Source of the DNA: Trueperaceae bacterium
GTDB taxonomy: Bacteria > Deinococcota > Deinococci > Deinococcales > Trueperaceae
Assembly (NCBI GenBank): GCA_011390455.1
Contig: JAABSI010000084.1
Location: 1-12,825, forward strand
DNA: 12,825 nt
Direction of reading: 5' to 3'
Numbering within the stretch: position 1 is the stretch's first letter; each line of letters starts with the position of its first letter. The position numbers and the translations under genes were made by a program. Below, piece by piece: positions 1 through 7,486 of this stretch. The notes below the pieces were generated by a model that saw only the letters and a list, made by a program, of their open reading frames with translations, searched no databases and had not been told where the DNA came from.

Positions 1-1
1 C

Positions 2-847
2 ATGGCGTACCCGCTGCTCTCCTCGCTGACCTACAGCGTCTACGAGTGGGACGGCTACGTCCGCAAGGGCTTCGCCGGGCTCCAGAACTTCGCCACGGTC
101 CTCGGCCGGTGGCCGTACAACGAGCGCTTCTGGGGCGCGATGAGCCACAACGCCTACTTCTTCGTGCTCACCTTCGCGATCCAGACCACGCTCGGGCTGT
201 TCGTCGCGGTGCTCCTGGCCAAGAAGTGGCGCGGGTTCGCCTTCTTCCAGGCGGCCTACTTCCTGCCGCACACGCTCTCGTTGGTGGTCGTCGGCTTCCT
301 CTGGCGGATGATGCTCAACCCGACCTGGGGCGCGGTGCCGCAAGCCATGCGGCGCACCGGTCTGGGCGACGCGGTGCAGCCCTGGCTCGGCCAAGCGGAC
401 ACCGCCATGACCGCGATCATCCTCGTCAACGCCTGGGCCTGGCTCGGCTTCCCGATCCTGGTGTACCTGGCGGCCGTGCAAGCGATCCCCAAGGAGTTCC
501 ACGAGGCCGCGATCGTCGACGGCGCCAGCCCGTGGCAGGACTTCCGCTTCGTCACCTTCCCGCTGCTGCTGCCGAGCATCGCGATGGTCACGATCCTGAC
601 CTTCATCTGGGACTTCAACGCCTTCGAGCTGGTGTTCGTGATGCAGGGCGCCTCCGGCTCGCCCGGCTACGCGACCGACCTGCTCGCCACGCTCTTCTAC
701 CGGACCGCCTTCGGCGACCCCACCACCGGCGGCGAGCCCGGCCAGATCGGCATCGCGGCCGCCATCGGGGTGCTGATGCTCATCGTCATCGGCATCGTCT
801 CGGCTTTCGGCGTGCGCTTCACGAGCCGCAGCCAGACGGAGTACTGA
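2..847 (+). CDS. Sugar ABC transporter permease, MalF/UgpA type (5' end cut by window)
   Basis: Inner-membrane permease of a carbohydrate-uptake ABC importer (CUT1-type, binding-protein-dependent transport family). It pairs with the permease that follows to form the translocation pore. The visible 281 residues have several hydrophobic segments (about 52-72, 84-101, 136-158, 190-212 and 250-270). The cytoplasmic EAA loop that docks on the ATPase is seen as EAAIVDGA at about 168-175. The ATG at position 2 is probably an internal Met. The text following it (AYPLLSSLTYSVYEWDG) matches the end of the first membrane helix of MalF-type proteins, so about 20 or more N-terminal residues should lie to the left of the window. 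It is followed after 1 nt by the MalG-type gene. The sugar cannot be read from the permease, but the downstream muramidase suggests an amino sugar. The family call is firm and the substrate is inferred. Confidence 0.9.
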   Translation: MAYPLLSSLTYSVYEWDGYVRKGFAGLQNFATVLGRWPYNERFWGAMSHNAYFFVLTFAIQTTLGLFVAVLLAKKWRGFAFFQAAYFLPHTLSLVVVGFLWRMMLNPTWGAVPQAMRRTGLGDAVQPWLGQADTAMTAIILVNAWAWLGFPILVYLAAVQAIPKEFHEAAIVDGASPWQDFRFVTFPLLLPSIAMVTILTFIWDFNAFELVFVMQGASGSPGYATDLLATLFYRTAFGDPTTGGEPGQIGIAAAIGVLMLIVIGIVSAFGVRFTSRSQTEY

Positions 848-848
848 C

Positions 849-1691
849 GTGGCCGCCTCGACCCCCGTCCGCCGCGCCGCCGCCCGCGTGGCCATCTACC
901 TCGCGCTGGGCCTCATGGCGGCCATCTTCCTGTACCCGGTCGTGCTGATGGTGCTCACCGCCTTCAAGTCCACGCCCGAGATCTTCCGCAACCCCTTCGG
1001 CCTGCCCGAATCGTGGAGCTTGGCCACCTTCGGGCGGGTGTGGGAGCGGGCGAACTTCGGGCTCTACCTGCGCAACAGCCTGCTGATCACGGGGGCGTCG
1101 GCGCTCTTGCTGCTCGCCACCGCCGCCCCCGCGGCCTACGCGTTGGCGCGCTACTCCTTCAAGCTGCGCGGCGCGCTCTCGCTGTTCTTCCTGGCCGGGA
1201 TCATGATCCCCATCCGCCTGGGCATCCTGCCGCTCTACCTGCTCATGCGCGACCTGAACCTGATCGACACCCCCTTCGCGCTGATCCTCACGTACACGGC
1301 CTCGGGCATGCCGATGTCGGTCTTCCTACTGTCGGTGTTCTTCCGCAACCTGCCGCGGGAGCTCGAGGACGCCGCCCGGATGGACGGCTGCACCGAGACG
1401 CAGACCTTCTGGCGGATCATGCTGCCGCTGGTGCGCCCGGGGTTGGCGACGGTGGTGATCGTGAACGTGGTGCCGTGGTGGAACGACTTCTTCTTCCCGC
1501 TGCTGTTCCTGACCAGCGACACCTGGAAGACGATCCCCCTGGGGATGCAGATCTTCTTCGGCCAACACCTGGTCGACTGGAGCCTGGTCTTCAGCGGCAT
1601 GGTGCTCGCCAGCCTGCCGCTCCTGCTGATCTACCTGGTGATGTCGCGGCAGTTCATCGCGGGGCTGACGGCGGGCGCGGTCAAGGGGTGA
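849..1691 (+). CDS. Sugar ABC transporter permease, MalG/UgpE type
   Basis: Second inner-membrane permease of the carbohydrate importer, 280 aa, normal length for the family. A GTG start lies 1 nt after the previous stop, with GGAG at 838-841 spaced 7 nt upstream. Hydrophobic segments are at about 14-37, 77-101, 109-133, 143-165, 197-220 and 246-265. The EAA loop reads EDAARMDG at about 173-180, followed by the usual FWRIMLPL. The short arginine-rich N-terminus (STPVRRAAARVA) before the first helix is typical of MalG-type subunits. The gene overlaps the NamZ-like gene by 4 nt (GTGA), which implies translational coupling and a shared function. No ATPase gene follows. CUT1 importers often use a shared MsmX/MalK-type ATPase encoded elsewhere, so its absence here is not by itself odd. 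Confidence 0.93.
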   Translation: MAASTPVRRAAARVAIYLALGLMAAIFLYPVVLMVLTAFKSTPEIFRNPFGLPESWSLATFGRVWERANFGLYLRNSLLITGASALLLLATAAPAAYALARYSFKLRGALSLFFLAGIMIPIRLGILPLYLLMRDLNLIDTPFALILTYTASGMPMSVFLLSVFFRNLPRELEDAARMDGCTETQTFWRIMLPLVRPGLATVVIVNVVPWWNDFFFPLLFLTSDTWKTIPLGMQIFFGQHLVDWSLVFSGMVLASLPLLLIYLVMSRQFIAGLTAGAVKG

Positions 1692-2899
1692 ACGGACCGG
1701 TGCGCGCACCGGTCCGCGGCATCGACGCGCTGCTCGCCGATCCGGGACGGTTCCTCGACGGCCGGCGCGTCGCGCTGCTCGCCAACCAGTCCTCGCTCAC
1801 CGCCGACGGCGTCCCGACGCTCGAGGCGCTGCGCGCCGCGCCGGGGGTCGAGCTGGTGGCGCTGCTGACCCCGGAGCACGGCTGGAGCGGCTTCGAGGAC
1901 GACGCCACGCCGATCGACGATCGCCGCGACCCGCGCACCGGGCTGGCGGTCCACAGCCTCTACGGGCCGCGCCGTCGGCCGAGCGCCGACGTGCTGCGCT
2001 CGCTGGATGCGGTGGTCGTCGACGTGCAGGAGGTCGGGGTGCGCTGCTACACCTACGCCACCACCGCCGCGCTGCTCTGCGAGGCCGCGGCCGAGACGGG
2101 CACCCGGGTGGTCCTGTGCGACCGGCCGTCGCTGTCGGGACCGCGCGTCGACGGCCCGCCCCTCGACCCGGCGCACCGATCGTTCCTCGGCTACCTCGAC
2201 GTGCCCTATCAGCACGGCCGGACGATCGGCGAGGTGGTCGCCTGGGGGACGCGCGATCTGGACGTCGACCTGCGCGTCGCGCCGGTGACCGGCTGGGCGC
2301 GTGGCGACCCGGCGCCGAACCCGTTCGTGCCCCCCTCGCCCGGCCTGCCGACCCCCGAGGCGGTGGCGCTCTACCCGGGGCTCGTGCTGCTCGAGGGGAC
2401 CAACCTCTCCGAGGGGCGCGGCACCACCCTCCCGTTCCAGCTCCTCGGGGCGCCCTGGCTCGAGGGGTACGCGCTCGCGCGCGCCCTCGCGGCCCTCGAG
2501 CTCCCGGGCCTGCGCTTCCGGCCGGTGACCTTCCGGCCGCGCAGCGACCGGCACGCGGGCGCGGTCTGCGAGGGGGTGCAGCTGCACGTCACCGACGCCG
2601 CCGCGCTGCGGCCGCTCGAGGCGGTCGTGCGGATCCTCGCGCACGTGCGCGCCACGCACCCCGAGTTCGCCTGGACCGACGCGGCGACGCTCCCGTGGGC
2701 CGGGCTCCCGGGCGCGGGCGAGCCCTGGTTCGAGCCGGTGCGCGGGGCGCTGGTCGACGCGCTGACGGGCGACGCGAGCGTGCGCGACGCGGTCGACGGC
2801 CGCGTCCGCTTCGAGGACGTCGACGACGGGTGGCGGCGCTCGCGGCGCGACCTGGAGGGGGCGATGCGGGCGGTCCTCGCAGACGGGTCGTTGGGGTAG
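1688..2899 (+). CDS. namZ: NamZ/YbbC-family exo-beta-N-acetylmuramidase (DUF1343), cytoplasmic form
   Basis: Predicted glycosidase of the NamZ family (CAZy GH171), whose studied member in Bacillus subtilis removes non-reducing-end MurNAc from peptidoglycan sugar chains. The 403-aa product shows the family landmarks in order: GID near 11-13, LLANQSSLT at 30-38, PEHGWSG at 62-68 (its Glu matches, as I recall, the proposed catalytic Glu of NamZ), SLYGPRRRP at 90-98, DVQEVGVRCYTY at 112-123, and the EGTN-SEGRGTT block in the second half. The GTG start at 1688 overlaps the permease stop, and no better start lies upstream in frame. The N-terminus has no hydrophobic stretch, so no signal peptide is seen, whereas the Bacillus enzyme is secreted. 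Coupling to sugar permeases suggests it cleaves an imported MurNAc-containing saccharide. The family is clear; the exact substrate and cytoplasmic site are inferred. Confidence 0.88.
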   Translation: MNGPVRAPVRGIDALLADPGRFLDGRRVALLANQSSLTADGVPTLEALRAAPGVELVALLTPEHGWSGFEDDATPIDDRRDPRTGLAVHSLYGPRRRPSADVLRSLDAVVVDVQEVGVRCYTYATTAALLCEAAAETGTRVVLCDRPSLSGPRVDGPPLDPAHRSFLGYLDVPYQHGRTIGEVVAWGTRDLDVDLRVAPVTGWARGDPAPNPFVPPSPGLPTPEAVALYPGLVLLEGTNLSEGRGTTLPFQLLGAPWLEGYALARALAALELPGLRFRPVTFRPRSDRHAGAVCEGVQLHVTDAAALRPLEAVVRILAHVRATHPEFAWTDAATLPWAGLPGAGEPWFEPVRGALVDALTGDASVRDAVDGRVRFEDVDDGWRRSRRDLEGAMRAVLADGSLG

Positions 2900-2953
2900 G
2901 AAATCGTGCGTCGGCCACCGCATCCTGCCGTCGACGAAGCACCGGCGGAGGCG

Positions 2954-2973
2954 GCCCCGAGCGGGGCTAAGAT
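2954..2973 (+). promoter_or_regulatory. Weak candidate promoter region in the 135-nt gap before the peptide importer operon
   Basis: The gap at 2900-3034 is the only sizeable non-coding stretch on the + strand and precedes an eight-gene operon, so a promoter is expected here. The best -10-like hexamer is TAAGAT at 2968-2973 (4 of 6 matches to TATAAT, with both end positions matched). No convincing -35 lies 16-18 nt upstream. A small perfect inverted repeat (GCCCC, loop GAGC, GGGGC at 2954-2967) abuts it. This could be an operator-like element or a weak hairpin, but there is no T-run to make it a terminator for the upstream gene. If the -10 is right, the leader would be about 55 nt. The evidence is thin. 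Confidence 0.25.
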
Positions 2974-3022
2974 TGGGCGCGTGTTCGTAGGCCGCGTCCG
3001 CGATCGTCGACGGCGGTCCACC

Positions 3023-3029
3023 AGGAGGT
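3023..3029 (+). promoter_or_regulatory. Strong ribosome binding site for the binding-protein gene
   Basis: AGGAGGT is a near-perfect anti-Shine-Dalgarno complement ending 5 nt before the ATG at 3035. It fixes the start at that ATG rather than at upstream in-frame GTG codons, and it agrees with the signal peptide beginning there. It is one of the strongest Shine-Dalgarno matches in the window, as expected for an abundant binding protein. Confidence 0.85.
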
Positions 3030-3034
3030 CCCGT

Positions 3035-4582
3035 ATGCCCCGTCTGTTCACCGTTCTCGCCTGCCTCGCGGCGTTCCTCGCCGCTCCGGCGCTCGCTCAG
3101 GGGACCCCGACCCCTGGCGGCACCGCCATCGTCGTCTTGGGAAGCGACCCCGAGCACCTCAACGCCGGCATCAGCACCGGGTACCCGGTCGGCGCCGTGG
3201 GCGCCAGCATCTACAGCGCGCTCGTGTACCAGGACGCCGACGGCGTCGTCCACGGCGAGCTGGCGGAGTCTTGGACCGTGTCCGACGACAACCTCGTCTA
3301 CACCTTCACGCTGCGCGACGCCACCTTCCACGACGGCACGCCGGTGACCAGCGCCGACGTCGTGTTCACGATGGAGTCGCTCCTCGGGCCCAACCACGGT
3401 CGCTTCCAGCGCGCCTTCGCCGTGATGGAATCGCTCGAGGCGCCCGACGCCCGCACCGTCGTCATCACGCTCGAGCGCCCTTACGCGCCGCTCCTCGGCC
3501 TGCTGACGGTGTTCGACGCGCCGGTGCTGCCCAAGCACCTGTACGAGGGCACCGATCCGCTGACGAACCCGGTCAACGACGCGCCCGTCGGGAGCGGCCC
3601 GTTCCGCTTCGTCGAGTGGGTGCGCGGTGAGCGCATCGAGCTCGAGCGCTTCGACGGCTACTTCCTCGAGCCCGCGCTCCTGGAGCGGCTGATCTACCGC
3701 GTGGTGCCGCAGGACGTCGCGCGCAGCACCGCCCTCGAAGTGGGCGAGGCCGACCTGGTGTGGGGCTTCTACATGCCGACGTCGGACCTGGCGCGCCTCG
3801 AGGCGAACCCGGACGTGGCCGTCTGGGAGGGCCTGACCATCCCCTCGCTCTACTTCATGTTCGTCAACAACGACCACCCGCAGCTCGGCGACGCCCGCGT
3901 GCGCCAGGCGATCTTCCACGCCATCGACCGTGACCAGATCGTCGAGCAGGCCCAGGGCGGGCTCGGGGAGATCGCTGGCGGCCCCTTCGGCAGTGGCTTC
4001 CCGTACGCGTACTCCGAGGCGACCGACTACCGCATCCTGTACCCGCACGACCCCGAGCGCGCGCGTGCGCTGCTCGCCGAGGCCGGCGTGTCCGACCTGA
4101 CCCTGCGCTTCGTCTACGACTCCGCCCGCGGCGCCTTCGCGGCGGCGGCCGAGATCATGCGCGACAACCTGCGCCAGGTGGGCATCACCCTCGACGTCCA
4201 ACCGGTCGAGCGCTCGGTGATGGTCGAGCGCGTCTACGGCCGCGACTACGACCTGACGCTGCAGTCGTTCACCTCGAGCGGCGACCCGGCGATCGGCTAC
4301 CACCGCATCTACCTGTCCGCCGAGCCGGGCTCCAACTTCGTCAACGCCAGCGGCTACTCGAACGCCGAGGTCGATCGGCTGTTGGGCGAGGCCGCCGGCC
4401 TGGCCGACCAGGAAGCGCGCGCCGCGCTCTACGACGAGGCGATGGCGATCCTGGCGCAGGACGTGCCGACCCTGCCGATCTTCGACGAGCTCTCCACCCA
4501 GGCCTCGTCGGCGAACCTGAACGGGCTGCTGCAGCGGCTCGACCAGCGCGACGGGCTCGAGTTCGCCTGGTTCGGCAACTGA
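3035..4582 (+). CDS. ABC transporter substrate-binding protein, peptide/SBP_bac_5 family
   Basis: Extracytoplasmic solute receptor of a dipeptide/oligopeptide/nickel-class ABC importer, 515 aa, usual length. Residues 1-21 form a Sec signal peptide (MPR n-region, hydrophobic core, ALA-Q cleavage site). Cys10 sits in a lipobox-like VLAC but is too close to the N-terminus to be a credible lipoprotein site, so a soluble periplasmic protein is the likelier reading. Family landmarks are ELAESWTVSDD at about 75-85, FTLRDATFHDGTPVTSADVVF at about 91-111, the GSGPFRFVEW block near residue 190, and VRQAIFHAIDRDQIVEQ around the middle. It opens the operon and has its own strong ribosome binding site. 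Members of this family bind peptides but also nickel, opines, cellodextrins and other ligands, so the substrate is not settled by homology. Downstream enzymes suggest nucleoside or amide-linked ligands as well as peptides. Confidence 0.93.
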   Translation: MPRLFTVLACLAAFLAAPALAQGTPTPGGTAIVVLGSDPEHLNAGISTGYPVGAVGASIYSALVYQDADGVVHGELAESWTVSDDNLVYTFTLRDATFHDGTPVTSADVVFTMESLLGPNHGRFQRAFAVMESLEAPDARTVVITLERPYAPLLGLLTVFDAPVLPKHLYEGTDPLTNPVNDAPVGSGPFRFVEWVRGERIELERFDGYFLEPALLERLIYRVVPQDVARSTALEVGEADLVWGFYMPTSDLARLEANPDVAVWEGLTIPSLYFMFVNNDHPQLGDARVRQAIFHAIDRDQIVEQAQGGLGEIAGGPFGSGFPYAYSEATDYRILYPHDPERARALLAEAGVSDLTLRFVYDSARGAFAAAAEIMRDNLRQVGITLDVQPVERSVMVERVYGRDYDLTLQSFTSSGDPAIGYHRIYLSAEPGSNFVNASGYSNAEVDRLLGEAAGLADQEARAALYDEAMAILAQDVPTLPIFDELSTQASSANLNGLLQRLDQRDGLEFAWFGN

Positions 4583-4584
4583 AC

Positions 4585-4602
4585 GTGCGGCCAAGCCCGC
4601 AC
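4585..4602 (+). other. Intercistronic hairpin just after the binding-protein stop
   Basis: GTGCGG at 4585-4590 and CCGCAC at 4597-4602 form a perfect 6-bp stem with a 6-nt loop, starting 3 nt after the stop codon. No T-run follows, so it is not a classical intrinsic terminator. Hairpins at this place in binding-protein operons (for example after malE in E. coli) protect the upstream mRNA from 3' decay and let the receptor outnumber the permeases. That role is inferred here. The whole gap to the permease start is 47 nt. Confidence 0.5.
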
Positions 4603-4629
4603 CGCTGAGCCGATCGTGAGCGCCCGCTC

Positions 4630-5619
4630 GTGAGCGGCGCCAGAGGATCCAAGGCGCTCGGGGTCTATGCCCTCGAGCGCCTCCTCAACGCCATCCCGCT
4701 GGTCCTCGGGGTCATCGTCATCAACTTCGTCCTGGTGTCGCTCGCCCCGGGCGACCCGGTGACCGCCCTGATCGGCGAGTACCCGGCACCTCCCGAGTAC
4801 GTCGAGCGCGTGCGCGCCCAGTACGGCCTCGACGCCTCGCTCCCCGAGCGCCTCGTGCGCTACCTGGGCAGCGTCGTGCGCGGCGACCTCGGGTTCTCGT
4901 TCGCCAACCGCCAACCGGTGGCGACGCTCGTGATCGAGCGGCTCGGCCGGACGCTGCTGCTGATGGTGACCACCGTGGTCTTCGCGACCGCGGTCGGCAT
5001 CGTGCTAGGCGTCTGGGCCGCGCGGCGGCCGCACTCCACGGTGGATCGCGGCGCCACCGGCTTCGCGCTCCTGGGGTACTCGATCCCCGAATTCTGGCTC
5101 GGCCAGATCCTGATCCTCGTCTTCGCCGTCGGGCTCGGATGGTTGCCCGCCGGCGGCTTCCGCAGCATCCGGGCGGACTACGTCGGTTGGGCGGCGGTCG
5201 TCGACCAGGCGCGCCACATGATCCTGCCGATGTTGGCGCTGTCGTTCCGCTACATGGCGATCACGACCCGCCTGACGCGCGCCAGCCTGCTCGAGGTGAT
5301 GAACGCCGACTACATCCTCGCCTCGCGCGCCCGCGGCCTGTCCGAGCGCCGGGTGCTGTGGGAGCACGGCCTGCGCGCCGCTGCGCTGCCGATCATCACC
5401 GTCGTCGGCTACAACTTCGGGTTCATCGTGGCCGGATCGGCGCTCGTCGAGACGGTCTTCGGCTGGCCCGGGGTGGGACGACTGATGTACGACTCGATCT
5501 TCACGCGCGACTACCCGGTGCTGCTCGGCATCCTGTTGCTGGTGTCGGTCTCGGTCATCGTCGTCAACCTCCTCACCGACGTCGCCTACGCCCTCTTCGA
5601 CCCGCGGGTGCGGTACTGA
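4630..5619 (+). CDS. Peptide-type ABC transporter permease, DppB/OppB family
   Basis: First inner-membrane permease of the dipeptide-class importer, 329 aa. The DppB pattern is complete: first helix at about 20-39, the periplasmic SLAPGDPVTALIGE motif at 37-50 and QYGLDASLPERLVRYL at 64-79, helices at about 107-130, 143-170, 252-276 and 298-321. The EAA-loop text ASRARGLSERRVLWEHGLRA lies at 231-250. VETVFGWPGVGRLMYDSI at 273-290 is a hallmark of the subfamily. The GTG at 4630 is the best start because it gives the normal short N-terminus. No Shine-Dalgarno is visible in front of it, and another GTG at 4616 runs into a stop after five codons. It ends in TGATG, sharing one base with the next gene. 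The ligand cannot be inferred from the sequence. Confidence 0.93.
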   Translation: MSGARGSKALGVYALERLLNAIPLVLGVIVINFVLVSLAPGDPVTALIGEYPAPPEYVERVRAQYGLDASLPERLVRYLGSVVRGDLGFSFANRQPVATLVIERLGRTLLLMVTTVVFATAVGIVLGVWAARRPHSTVDRGATGFALLGYSIPEFWLGQILILVFAVGLGWLPAGGFRSIRADYVGWAAVVDQARHMILPMLALSFRYMAITTRLTRASLLEVMNADYILASRARGLSERRVLWEHGLRAAALPIITVVGYNFGFIVAGSALVETVFGWPGVGRLMYDSIFTRDYPVLLGILLLVSVSVIVVNLLTDVAYALFDPRVRY

Positions 5620-6494
5620 TGGCCGTCCCCGTACCCGCGCGCGCGGCCGCCGTCGGCGGGCTCGCCGGCTTCTGGCGCCAGTTCCGACGCCACCGCACGG
5701 GCGTCTTCGGCCTCGTGGTGGTGGCGGTGATCGGCTTCGTGGCGCTCTTCGCGCCGTGGTTGGCGCCGTACGATCCGTTCACCACGTCGCGGGCCGCCCT
5801 CCAACCGCCCGGGACGCCCGGGTTCCTGCTCGGGACCGACCACCTCGGCCGCGACGTCCTCTCCGGCATCGTCTGGGGCGCGCGCGTGTCGCTGATCGTC
5901 GGGCTCGCGGCCGCCTTCACCGCCACGGTGATCGGCATCGTGGTCGGCGCTGTCGCCGGCTACTTCGGCGGCTGGGCCGACGAGCTGCTGATGCGCGTCA
6001 CCGAGCTGTTCCAGATCATCCCGCGCTTCGTGCTGGCGCTGATCGTCGTCGCCTTCTTCGGTTCGGGGCTGGTCAACCTGATCCTGGTGATCGGCATCCT
6101 CAGTTGGCCGCAGACCGCGCGCCTGGTGCGCAGCCAGTTCCTCCGACACCGGTCGCTGCCCTACGTGGACGGCGCGCGCGTGATCGGCATGAAGCCCCTG
6201 CGCATCATCTTCGTCGAGATCCTCCCCAACGTCCTCGCCCCGGTGATCGTCGTCGCCTCCCTCGACATCGCCCAGGCGATCCTGCTCGAGGCGAGCCTCG
6301 GCTTCTTCGGCCTCGGCGACCCCAACCTGCGCAGTTGGGGCGGCATGCTCAACACCGCCCAGCAGTACGTGCGCATCGCCTGGTGGATGAGCGTCTTCCC
6401 GGGCATCGCGATCTCGCTGGCGGTGCTGGGCTTCAACCTGGTGGGCGACGGGCTCAACGAGGCGACGGATCCACGCCTGAGGGAGGGGTCATGA
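5619..6494 (+). CDS. Peptide-type ABC transporter permease, DppC/OppC family
   Basis: Second permease of the dipeptide-class importer, 291 aa. The ATG overlaps the previous stop by one base. The N-terminal cytoplasmic segment has FWRQFRRHRTGVFGL leading into helix 1 (about 28-46), then APWLAPYDPF at 45-54 and the subfamily signature LGTDHLGRDVLSGIVWGAR at 71-89. Further helices are at about 92-116, 136-162, 205-225 and 260-275. The ATPase-docking loop reads YVDGARVIGMKPLRIIFVEILP from about 182, and LEASLGFFGLG follows at 223-233. The C-terminus (GDGLNEATDPRL) is typical. It overlaps the first ATPase gene by 4 nt (ATGA). It works as a heterodimer with the product of the preceding gene; nothing is missing or broken. 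Confidence 0.94.
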   Translation: MAVPVPARAAAVGGLAGFWRQFRRHRTGVFGLVVVAVIGFVALFAPWLAPYDPFTTSRAALQPPGTPGFLLGTDHLGRDVLSGIVWGARVSLIVGLAAAFTATVIGIVVGAVAGYFGGWADELLMRVTELFQIIPRFVLALIVVAFFGSGLVNLILVIGILSWPQTARLVRSQFLRHRSLPYVDGARVIGMKPLRIIFVEILPNVLAPVIVVASLDIAQAILLEASLGFFGLGDPNLRSWGGMLNTAQQYVRIAWWMSVFPGIAISLAVLGFNLVGDGLNEATDPRLREGS

Positions 6495-7486
6495 CGGCCC
6501 CCGTCCTCGAACTCCGCGACGTCACCACCGAGATCCGCAGCGTGCGGGGGCTCGTGCGCCCCGTCGACGGCGTCTCGTTCTCGGTGCGCGCCGGCGAAGT
6601 GGTCGGCCTGGTGGGGGAGAGCGGCAGCGGCAAGTCGATGACCGCCTTCTCGATCCTCAAGCTGTTCCCGACCAAGGCTGCACGCGTCACGAACGGCGAG
6701 GTCCTCCTGAACGGCCGCGACCTGCGCACGCTCGGGGAAGCTCAGATGCGGGCGGTGCGCGGCCGCGAGGTGGGGATGATCTTCCAGGACCCCGCCTCCT
6801 ACCTCAACCCGGTGCTGACCGTCGGGCGCCAACTCGAGCAGCAGCTCCAGGCGCACGCTCTGGGCGATGGCGCCGAGGCGCGCATCGCGGAGCTCCTCAC
6901 CGACGTCGGGCTGTCGCCCGAGGTGGCGCGCCGCTACCCGCACGAGCTCTCCGGCGGTCAGAGCCAGCGGGTCGGCATCGCCAGCGCGCTCGCGTGCCAC
7001 CCCTCGCTGGTGGTCGCGGACGAGCCCACCACGGCGCTCGACGTGACCATCCAGGCGCAGGTCCTGCGCTTGATGGCGCGCCTGCAGCGCGAGCGCGGCG
7101 TCGCGATGCTGCTCATCACCCACGACCTGGGCGTGGTCGCCGAAGTCTGCGACCACGTGGTCGTGATGTACGCCGGCCGCGTCGTCGAGGACGCGCCGGT
7201 GGCCGAGCTGTTCGCGCGACCGCAGCACCCCTACACCCAAGGGCTGCTCGACGGCGTGCTCGACCTGGTCACCCCCAAGGCGATCCGAGTGGCGATCGAG
7301 GGGAGCGTGCCCGACCTCGCGGATCCGCCGTCGGGCTGCCGCTTCCACCCGCGCTGCCCGTTCGCCATGGACGTCTGCGCGCGCGAAGCGCCGCCGCTGG
7401 GGCCGCGGCCGGACGGCCCGGGTCGGGTCGCCTGTTGGCTGCACGATCCGGCGCACGCGGCCGAAGCTACGGAGGTGGCGTCGTGA
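6491..7486 (+). CDS. Peptide-type ABC transporter ATPase, DppD/OppD family
   Basis: Cytoplasmic ATPase of the dipeptide-class importer, 331 aa. Its motifs are all intact: Walker A GESGSGKS at 42-49, Q-loop Gln99 in IFQDP, ABC signature LSGGQ at 153-157, Walker B LVVADE at 173-178, D-loop ALD, and H-loop His211. The C-terminal oligopeptide-transporter extension (HPYTQGLL onward) carries four cysteines at 283, 289, 296 and 315, in the C-x5-C-x6-C pattern plus a distal Cys. Dpp/Opp-type ATPases use this arrangement to hold an iron-sulfur cluster. The start ATG overlaps the upstream stop by 4 nt and is preceded by GGGAGGGG at 6481-6488. It forms a heterodimer with the next ATPase. Confidence 0.95.
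   Translation: MTAPVLELRDVTTEIRSVRGLVRPVDGVSFSVRAGEVVGLVGESGSGKSMTAFSILKLFPTKAARVTNGEVLLNGRDLRTLGEAQMRAVRGREVGMIFQDPASYLNPVLTVGRQLEQQLQAHALGDGAEARIAELLTDVGLSPEVARRYPHELSGGQSQRVGIASALACHPSLVVADEPTTALDVTIQAQVLRLMARLQRERGVAMLLITHDLGVVAEVCDHVVVMYAGRVVEDAPVAELFARPQHPYTQGLLDGVLDLVTPKAIRVAIEGSVPDLADPPSGCRFHPRCPFAMDVCAREAPPLGPRPDGPGRVACWLHDPAHAAEATEVAS

Noticed and set aside
2927..3014. Perfect 11-bp inverted repeat, GCCGTCGACGA at 2927-2937 and its complement at 3004-3014, flanking the candidate promoter
   Set aside because: It could be a pair of operators, but TCGTCGACGGC also occurs inside coding sequence (near 513 and 11318) as ordinary Val-Asp-Gly codons, so chance or codon-like background explains it. 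It would deserve attention only if conserved upstream of homologous operons.
3044..3064. Lipobox-like VLAC in the binding protein signal peptide
   Set aside because: Cys10 leaves a hydrophobic core of only about six residues before it, too short for a lipoprotein signal, and a normal ALA-Q cleavage site follows at 21/22.
1631..4594. A 987-codon open frame on the minus strand spanning the NamZ-like and binding-protein genes
   Set aside because: Its translation is rich in Arg, His, Glu, Val and Asp without any recognisable motif. It lies antisense to two well-supported genes and bridges their intergenic gap. Long stop-free antisense frames are expected at this GC content.
4616..4633. Five-codon mini-frame starting GTG at 4616 and overlapping the DppB-type start
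   Set aside because: Too short, no ribosome binding site, and stop codons arise easily from the GTGAG repeats here. No sign of a leader peptide.
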